Assembly: GCA_014843695.1 (NCBI GenBank)
Contig: CM026391.1
Span: 39,478,768 to 39,542,767 of the forward strand
Source of the DNA: Archivesica marissinica
Lineage: Eukaryota; Mollusca; Bivalvia; Venerida; Vesicomyidae
Reading direction: 5' to 3'
DNA length: 64,000 nt
The position numbers and the translations under genes are program-made. Below the pieces are notes generated by a model, which worked only from the letters and a program-made list of their open reading frames with translations, did not search any database and was not told the DNA's origin. Positions 57,371 to 64,000 of this stretch are shown here, one piece after another (positions within the stretch are counted from its first letter, which is position 1; every line of letters begins with the position of its first letter).

Positions 57371-57875
57371 CGACTGGGTATCTATTTACAGATTCATAAA
57401 CAATATACAAGACAAAAAGGTAAAACAGTTCAGATTTAAACTACTGAATATAATCTTTCCGTCTAAGATACTGAGATACAAGTGGAAAATGGTAGCTTCC
57501 CCTAACTGCTCTGTTTGTGATGTACCGGAATCATATGAACATGTATTTATCACATGCCCTACTGTAAACGATCCATGGAAGCATCTAATAGAAGCGATGC
57601 GACATATCGTAATAAATTCCAACTTACGAATGCTTAGAAATATTGTAATAGGATACAAAATATCGCAACCGGACTATTTTTATATCAATGTCATACTTGC
57701 TACTTTTGGTTTTAGTTTATACAAAGCCTATTTCTTGAGTCGGAGTAGAACTGAAACGGTTAATATATACGCCTTGTTTAAGTATGAGTTTTACATTCTA
57801 CACAAATACTTGTCGGACACTAACGCGAAAATTAAATGGATATCATGCTTAAACAATTATTTTTTACAACATTAA
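57371..57875 (+). pseudogene. LINE ORF2 C-terminal domain, second copy
   Basis: It reads YRFINNIQDKKVKQFRFKLL, then the knuckle CSVCDVPESYEHVFITC, then NIVIGYKISQPDYFYINVIL and LFKYEFYILHKYLSDTNAKI, with a stop at 57873. The order and spacing are the same as at 18027-18483, with roughly half the residues changed, so these are different subfamilies or old copies. The part preceding 57371 is decayed, including stops. It lies inside the outer hAT MITE and hosts the inner one just upstream. Confidence 0.76.
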
Positions 57876-57975
57876 TTGTGTACATTTTATTATATAGTTT
57901 AATTATGTAGTGAGGTATATTATATAATTGTTAATCTGTAATATGCATGTATAATGTGAAGGAAAAAAAATAAAC

Positions 57976-57990
57976 GAAGTCTCTGGCTTC
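57976..57990 (+). other. LINE 3' hairpin, copy c
   Basis: GAAGTC-TCT-GGCTTC: a 6-bp stem with one G-T pair, followed by ACC and an A run. Homologous to the hairpins at 20262 and 20453. Confidence 0.7.
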
Positions 57991-58088
57991 ACCAAAAAAA
58001 AATATCGCTCAATATCGGTATTCAATATTAATATCGCGGATCCTAATATCGCGATATACCGGTATATCGTGACACCCCTACTTCCCGG

Positions 58089-58157
58089 TCCAAGGATCAA
58101 ACTCAGTTTGCATTGGTGAGAAGCGAGCGCGTAACCACTGTGCTAATCGGACATGGT
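58089..58157 (-). mobile_element. SINE head (family C), right of hAT insertion
   Basis: Minus strand: GATTAGCACAGTGGTTACGC (A box) and GTTTGATCCTTGG (B box). Joins 55960-56161 once the insertion is removed. Confidence 0.68.
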
Positions 58158-58159
58158 TA

Positions 58160-58760
58160 TTTGTAATTACAATAATCTCTATTATTTTCTTACAGCAGAC
58201 CATTACCTAGTAATGTAATGTAAAGTCTTAGATTTACGGCTGGAGTCACAGATTTAAAAACAAAATGCGGGTAGCTTATAGTTTGTTTTGGAAAATGATT
58301 TTGGTATAAGATAAAAGCATGACCTTTTAATAAATATTCATTAAATCAGCAGAAAAGTCGTATTTTCATGTAAATTTGGCTCCAATTTTACGTGAATATA
58401 TCTAGGATTATGGTTTTTGGCAAATTTTACAGACATCTTCGTTCGTGGGCTGAAGCCGGAGTTACAGCGTTTATTTTTAGACGGTCTCCGGTCACATTTG
58501 ACAAGCAGATTAGGATAATTACACTGTTGAGAAAATGTTTGATTACCACTGTGATAAGAAACTAGATTAGATTATAAAAAGCAACTGATACTTAGTTAAT
58601 ATGGCTCCAAAACTACATTACATTCTAGCAATACTCCTTCAAAACAAAGGTAAATGTTCCAAAATCACCTGAACGTTACATTTGAATAATCTTGAAAGTA
58701 TGCAAACACATGGCTACATTATTAGTCACATGCATTTGGGTCTGTGTTAGATTAACCCTT
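58160..58760. other. Non-coding intronic stretch
   Basis: No recognisable feature. Confidence 0.4.
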
Positions 58761-58761
58761 T

Positions 58762-59104
58762 CCCTCATAATAAAAAGTCATATCAGGTTCTCCAGCCCAA
58801 TACAGTAACTATGTAATAGCTTATCAGCTACCAATAGATAAGAGACCAATAACTGTACACTGTCCCCATAAGGTATTACAGGAAAAACTGATAAAATGAC
58901 CCCTATCTTTAACCCTGTTTTCCCTGATAAAAACTTACGTTAATATATTTATGGTAAGAATAAAAAATTTAGAAAAATAAATGTTTTCAACGATATAATT
59001 TTTAAAAGAAACTTTTTAGTATTTACTTAGATATGGAGGTGTAAATATTGGACATGCAGGTTTTGGAGAATAATTATTATATTCGACTATATTTGTTTAT
59101 TTAA
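58762..59104. repeat. Dispersed repeat family R3, copy 2 (inverted)
   Basis: Inverted match to 45384-45716, about 13 kb away, with small indels. Confidence 0.82.
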
Positions 59105-59789
59105 TAGTGCATGGAAAAGGGCGTGGCAACCTAAGTTGATTAAATCAATTTCCTAAATCAATTGGACTTTCTGATTAAAGACTCCACCCACATGGGTTTA
59201 TTACCCTCCCTCTGTTTAGCTGGCAACATTAGCCATTCCATGAGGCTACAACACACATCCTTTGATATCAACAAGTTCCTAAGACACCGCCCTGTGTATT
59301 TCGAACTGGATGCTTCCTGTCAAACTGTTGTCATGCCGACATTAGTCGGTAATTAGCATTAAAACCTTTGAACCCAAATGTTATTACCATCCGACCATGT
59401 ATACTGTATAGCAAAAAACATCATGCTTGCATAACATTATGACTTACATGCACTTTGATCTATAGCCGTGGTCATACAACAGAAACTTCAAACAAATTTG
59501 TTTCGCTAACACCTGCACCCCCCCCCCATCAGGGAACCCATTTAATGCATCATAATGTCACGTGATAAATGTTCTAATTTCAATCCAATTCTAATTTTAG
59601 ACCATACGCATGAATTGGCCTTCACTGTGGAAATTTACCAAATACCTAGATATTTTTATGCAAGCTACAATGGGTTTGCCCTGAGTAATTGCTATTTCTA
59701 GATTTATTTTCATTTTAACTTCAGACATTTATAGATAAATACTTGTTGCTTACAGAAACATATTTTGACCGCTTTTCTGCTGTATTTAA
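59105..59789. other. Non-coding intronic stretch
   Basis: No supported feature; a C run lies at 59517-59528. Confidence 0.4.
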
Positions 59790-60137
59790 GTAGCGAAAAT
59801 GATGGATTTAAAACGGACACGTAGAAACACGTATTTATCAGGTGACTGGTATGGTCGTATATATACGTATATATCAGGTGCCCGATAACACGTAGAAATG
59901 CGTATATATCAGGTGACTGGTATGGTCGTATATATACGTATATATCAGGTGACTGGTATGGTCGTATATATACGTATATATCAGGTGCCCGATAACACGT
60001 AGAAATACGTATATATCAGGTGACTGGTATGGTCGTATATATACGTATATATCAGGTGCCCGATAACATGTAGAAATACGTATATATCAGGTGCCCGATA
60101 ACACGTAGAAATACGTATATATCAGGGTATGGGTTAA
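59790..60137 (-). repeat. Dispersed TACGTATTTCTACGTG repeat, copy 3, amplified
   Basis: The same family as 10840-10992 and 44086-44246, in reverse orientation. Here the internal unit (ATATATCAGGTGCCCGATAA and ACACGTAGAAATACGT, alternating with GACTGGTATGGTCGTATATA) is repeated several times. Confidence 0.78.
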
Positions 60138-60339
60138 ATAGATTAATATTATTTTTAAATGCAATGGAATGTTTTTTGTCTCGAACATGTTAGACCAAAT
60201 AATCACCTTTCCGGCACCAACAACAATTACATACAATGTGTATTTGCAAACTGAAAACATTATTGATAAACGTCCGACTTAATATGAAGAATTAAAATAG
60301 AGAATGCGCGCTCTTGTGTCATCTAATGGTATTATTTAA

Positions 60340-60512
60340 TAAATTTCAACATAATATGGGTTAACCATTAAATACAATATTTGAATACGAGTGCTTTACA
60401 ATGTACATTGTACATGACAATATTTTGTGGAAACAATTTTTTTTAGGGAGAAGTGAGGGGGCGAAGTCAGAGTCCCAAGGGCGACTACTTCACCCATGTC
60501 TAGAATGAGCCC
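60340..60512. repeat. Partial copy of the CAGGG MITE family
   Basis: AACCATTAAATACAATATTT and GGGAGAAGTGAGGGGGCGAA, ending TCTAGAATGAGCCCTGG, correspond to 7219-7473 and its neighbour near 7030. Confidence 0.55.
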
Positions 60513-60721
60513 TGGCTCTCGTACATAATGATTAAATTAGAAAAGTACAGGAACAATGGGACATTCCTGCTTCTTGAACATATGCAGTTGGTCGTATGAT
60601 CGAAAGTACCATCAGCTGTATAATCAGAATATAATGGCTACTACATGTCAACCTTTAATTGCATGACTGTCTTGACCTGTGTACTAATCCATGTATATAT
60701 TGTATGTTTGCTATGTTTTAG

Positions 60722-60834
60722 ACATTAAGAAGTTGATGGAAAGGGTGACCTGCTGCTCCTGTGGGAAACAGTTGAACCCAATGAACCCAGGTGCTGTGCG
60801 CAAACATCCCTGGCTTAAGGTGGTCACATGTAGG
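60722..60834 (+). CDS. ATRX: ATRX-like gene exon: first half of ADD-type zinc finger
   Basis: 113 bases between the acceptor TTTTAG and a strong donor GTGAGT. The frame (completed by G from the exon at 50868-50960) reads DIKKLMERVTCCSCGKQLNP and then GAVRKHPWLKVVTCR. The pattern Cys-x-x-Cys-Gly-x-Gln-x-Asn, His-Pro-x-Leu-x-Val and a third Cys matches the start of the GATA-like finger in the ADD domain of ATRX (DNMT3 ADD is less similar). ADD domains bind histone H3 tails; ATRX is a SWI/SNF remodeller loading H3.3 at repeats. The rest of the ADD, PHD and helicase exons would lie to the right. The symbol rests on this one motif from memory. Confidence 0.65.
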
Positions 60835-60841
60835 GTGAGTA

Positions 60842-62685
60842 TCATCTAGGTAGATACCGGTAGTAGATACATCTAGGTAGACACCAGTAGCAGATACATC
60901 TAGGTAGACACCAGTAGCAGATACATCTAGGTAAACACCAGTAGTAGATACATCTAGGTAGACACCAGTAGTAGATGCATCTAGGTAGACACCAGTAGTA
61001 GATACATCTAGGTAGACACCAGTAGTAGATACATCTAGGTAGACACCAGTAGTAGATACATCTAGGTAGACACCAGTAGTAGATACATCTAGATAGACAC
61101 CAGTAGCAGATACATCTAGGTAGACACCAGTAGCAGATACATCTAGGTAGACACCAGTAGTAGATACATCTAGGTAGACACCAGTAGCAGATACATCTAG
61201 GTAGACACCAGTAGCAGATACATCTAGGTAGACACCAGTAGTAGATACATCTAGATAGACACCAGTAGTTTATGCATCTAGATAGACACCAGTAGTTTAT
61301 TCATCTAGATAGACACCAGTAGTTTATGCATCTAGATAGACACCAGTAGTTTATGCATCTAGATAGACACCAGTAGTAGATACATCTAGATAGACACCAG
61401 TAGTAGATAAATCTAGGTAGACACCAGTAGTTTATGCATCTAGATAGACACCAGTAGCAGATACATCTAGGTAGACACCAGTAGTAGATACATCTAGGTA
61501 GACACCAGTAGTTTATGCATCTAGATAGACACCAGTAGTAGATACATCTAGGTAGACACCAGTAGTAGATACATCTAGGTAGACACCAGTAGTAGATACA
61601 TCTAGGTAGACACCAGTAGTAGATACATCTAGGTAGACACCAGTAGTAGATACATCTAGGTAGACACCAGTAGTAGATACATCTAGGTAGATACCAGTAG
61701 TAGATACATCTAGATAGACACCAGTAGTAGATACATCTAGGTAGACACCAGTAGTAGATACATCTAGATAGACACCATTAGTTGATACATCTAGATAGAC
61801 ACCAGTAGTAGATACATCTAGGTAGACACCAGTAGCAGATACATCTAGGTAGACACCAGTAGTAGATACATCTAGGTATACACCAGTAGTAGATACATCT
61901 AGATAGACACCAGTAGTTGATACATCTAGATAGACACCAGTAGTAGATACATCTAGGTAGACACCAGTAGTATATACATCTAGGTAGACACCAGTAGTAG
62001 ATACATCTAGATAGACACCAGTAGTAGATACATCTAGGTAGACACCAGTAGCAGATACATCTAGGTAGACACCAGTAGTAGATACATCTAGGTAGACACC
62101 AGTAGTAGATACATCTAGGTAGACACCAGTAGTTTATGCATCTAGATAGACACCAGTAGTTTATGAATCTAGATAGACACCAGTAGTAGATACATCTAGA
62201 TAGACACCAGTAGTAGATACATCTAGGTAGACACCAGTAGTTTATGCATCTAGATAGACACCAGTAGTAGATACATCTAGGTAGACACCAGTAGTAGATA
62301 CATCTAGGTAGACACCAGTAGCAGATACATCTAGGTAGACACCAGTAGTAGATACATCTAGGTAGACACCAGTAGTAGATACATCTAGGTAGACACCAGT
62401 AGTAGATGCATCTAGATAGACACCAGTAGTAGATACATCTAGGTAGACACCAGTAGCAGATACATCTAGGTAGACACCAGTATTAGATACATCTAGATAG
62501 ACACCAGTAGTAGATACATCTAGGTAGACACCAGTAGTAGATACATCTAGATAGACACCAGTAGTAGATACATCTAGATAGACACAAGTAGTAGATACAT
62601 CTAGATAGACACCAGTAGTAGATACATCTAGATAGACACCAGTAGTAGATACATCTAGATAGACACCAGTAGTTTATGCATCTAG
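60842..62685 (+). repeat. 27-bp minisatellite, array 1
   Basis: About 68 units (from length) of TAGACACCAGTAGTAGATAC plus ATCTAGG, with interspersed variants (GTTTATGCATCTAGA, CAGATAC). It starts seven bases after the donor of the ATRX-like exon. Because 27 is divisible by three and the unit lacks stops in some frames, long repetitive antisense frames appear; they are not genes. Confidence 0.96.
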
Positions 62686-62689
62686 ATAG

Positions 62690-63473
62690 GGGTTGTTTTA
62701 CAATCAGGGTACACAACTAGTCTCATAAGGGTGCAAAATTGAAGTGTATCATTTAGCTTAAAAATTATTTTATTTCATAGCAAACTGGTTAAATGTGATT
62801 ACGTGAAAAAATTTAGGCGTCAATGTTGCCGATGTTGATTTTTTGGCCTAAAACATATGTTCACGAGTAATGAGCCAATGTTGTATTTCTCGGAGAGGAC
62901 ATTTTTTGACGGAATCATAGATACCCATCTTTTGGCCCACATTACAACTAAAACGGCAGAACTTGTATACAAAATGATTCATGCAACTTCATGTAATATT
63001 TCTGTAGATTATTTATTTAAAAAAATGCGTCCATATCATTCTTGATGAGAATGGAAAATGGAGGACATTTCGGAGAGGACATATTTTGACGGAATCTGTA
63101 TCATATTTTCGGATCACATACACGAGAAATAAAATTTTCACAATCTTGCGAAGTTTATTTTGATTACATTCCAAAACATTTATATGCTTGATTATTCAGC
63201 TTTTATTACCAACTAATGGTGGTTTTAGGGGAGTGAGCCTACTCAAATATTATAATTAGTCAAATGAGACTGATGTTTATTGTCCAAAACTTGCCATTTT
63301 GCCATATTTCAGTCAATAATTATGTGATTTGAATAATTTTTTCGCTATGGTAGACATATACAACAGGACTGAATGCTTTAACATACTTAGTTGCTAGTAT
63401 AAGTACAGATAATTACCCATATTATTTAATTGTGTGGCATTAACCTACATGTACCCTGATTGTAAAACAACCC
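62690..63473. mobile_element. 784-bp DNA transposon with 24-bp perfect TIR and ATAG duplication, inside minisatellite
   Basis: The left end GGGTTGTTTTACAATCAGGG (24 bases in all, ending TACA) is perfectly inverted at the right end. ATAG, from the array unit, is duplicated (62686-62689 and 63474-63477). It contains a diverged internal direct repeat (CGGAGAGGACATTTTTTGAC at about 62890 and CGGAGAGGACATATTTTGAC at about 63070). It has no transposase. The 4-bp duplication would suit Sola- or Chapaev-like superfamilies, but this is a guess. Confidence 0.85.
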
Positions 63474-64000
63474 ATAGACACCAGTAGTAGATACATCTAG
63501 ATAGACACCAGTATTAGATACATCTAGATAGACACCAGTAGTAGATACATCTAGATAGACACCAGTAGTAGATACATCTAGGTAGACACCAGTAGTAGAT
63601 ACATCTAGGTAGACACCAGTAGCAGATACATCTAGGTAGACACCAGTAGTGTATGCGTCTAGATAGACTGTGGTAGTCATTACATTTAGGTAGATGATGC
63701 ATCTAGATAGACACCAGTAGTTGATACATCTAGGTAGACACCAGTAGTTTATGCATCTAGATAGACTGTGGTAGTCATTACATTTAGGTAGATGATGCAT
63801 CTAGATAGACACCAGTAGTTGATACATCTAGGTAGACACCAGTAGTAGATGCATCTAGATAGACACCAGTAGTTGATACATCTAGGTAGACACCAGTAGT
63901 AGATACATCTAGGTAGACACCAGTAGCAGATACATCTAGGTAGACACCAGTAGTAGATACATCTAGGTAGACACCAGTAGTAGATACATCTAGGTAGACA
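63474..64000 (+). repeat. 27-bp minisatellite, array 2, continues past window
   Basis: The same unit as array 1, displaced by the transposon. It contains a second unit type (GACTGTGGTAGTCATTACAT then TTAGGTAGATGATG), repeated as part of a longer block at 63650-63830. Confidence 0.95.

Larger units (their letters stand above)
56336..57996 (+). mobile_element. LINE 3' fragment inserted in hAT MITE
   Basis: LINE sequence on both sides of the inner hAT, ending in AAACGAAGTCTCTGGCTTCA and an A run. It is a related copy of the Tx1/L1-like LINE at 18027-20480. The exact 5' boundary is uncertain. Confidence 0.68.
56162..58080. mobile_element. hAT MITE (outer), 8-bp duplication CTTCCCGG
   Basis: CTTCCCGG flanks both ends (56154-56161 and 58081-58088). 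The termini are TAAGGGTGTCACGATAT on the left and TAGGGGTGTCACGATAT inverted on the right. Only about 170 bases on the left and 85 on the right belong to it; the rest is a LINE fragment with a second hAT inside. The internal arms are rich in ATATCGCGATAT palindromes. Confidence 0.88.

Noticed and set aside
62483..62716. Antisense frame with 9-residue Cys/Tyr/Trp repeats; a similar one at 63426-63800
   Set aside because: 27-bp minisatellite translated in a stop-free frame; not a gene.
60842..64000. CRISPR-like repeat array
   Set aside because: Units are directly adjacent with no unique spacers, and the context is an animal intron; it is a minisatellite.

Overview
This is animal (eukaryotic) nuclear DNA, AT-rich and almost entirely built from transposable elements and tandem repeats. 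There are spliced genes with GT-AG introns, tRNA-derived SINEs, several LINE clades, DIRS, MULE, hAT, pogo, piggyBac-like and PIF/Harbinger-related elements. The mixture and the many short TACATGTA-type stretches resemble a marine lophotrochozoan, most likely a bivalve mollusc; that placement is inference.

Layout. 1-3121: minus-strand DIRS-type retrotransposon, cut by the window edge. 3.8-7.5 kb: pogo-like MITE, MULE remnant with a 16-bp minisatellite in its terminal repeat, hAT-like MITE. 8.26-20.48 kb: Tx1/L1-like LINE pieces (ORF1, endonuclease, ORF2 C-terminus, 3' end) broken up by other elements. The main one is a 6678-bp transposon (11347-18024) with TA duplications and two convergent genes: THAP plus DDE_4 transposase (+), and SWIM plus YqaJ-nuclease protein (-). 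A pogo element (18512-20049) sits in the LINE 3' region. 20.7-30.5 kb: fragments of CR1/Jockey-like and other LINEs with SINEs between them. 34-38.8 kb: 23-bp minisatellite, TTAA-flanked MITE, 3.65-kb hAT-like element. 41-43.5 kb: pogo/Tigger-like DDE_1 transposase pseudogene whose coding sequence has itself expanded into an in-frame minisatellite. 44-48.6 kb: dispersed repeats, SINEs, hAT MITE.

The only convincing host gene lies at the right on the plus strand. Three phase-compatible exons (48991-49049, 50868-50960, 60722-60834) encode an acidic linker followed by the first zinc-finger half of an ATRX-type ADD domain. Both introns that follow the last two exons begin with a kilobase-scale minisatellite starting at, or a few bases after, the 5' splice site. 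The first carries a copy of the exon's own splice-donor sequence in every unit and contains an exactly 1000-base assembly gap. The first of these two introns also holds a four-level nest: SINE, hAT MITE, LINE 3' fragment, BED-type hAT.

Apart from the ATRX-like exons and the nearly intact SWIM/YqaJ gene, every coding region is frameshifted or truncated. No rRNA, functional tRNA, CRISPR array or prokaryotic-type operon was seen.
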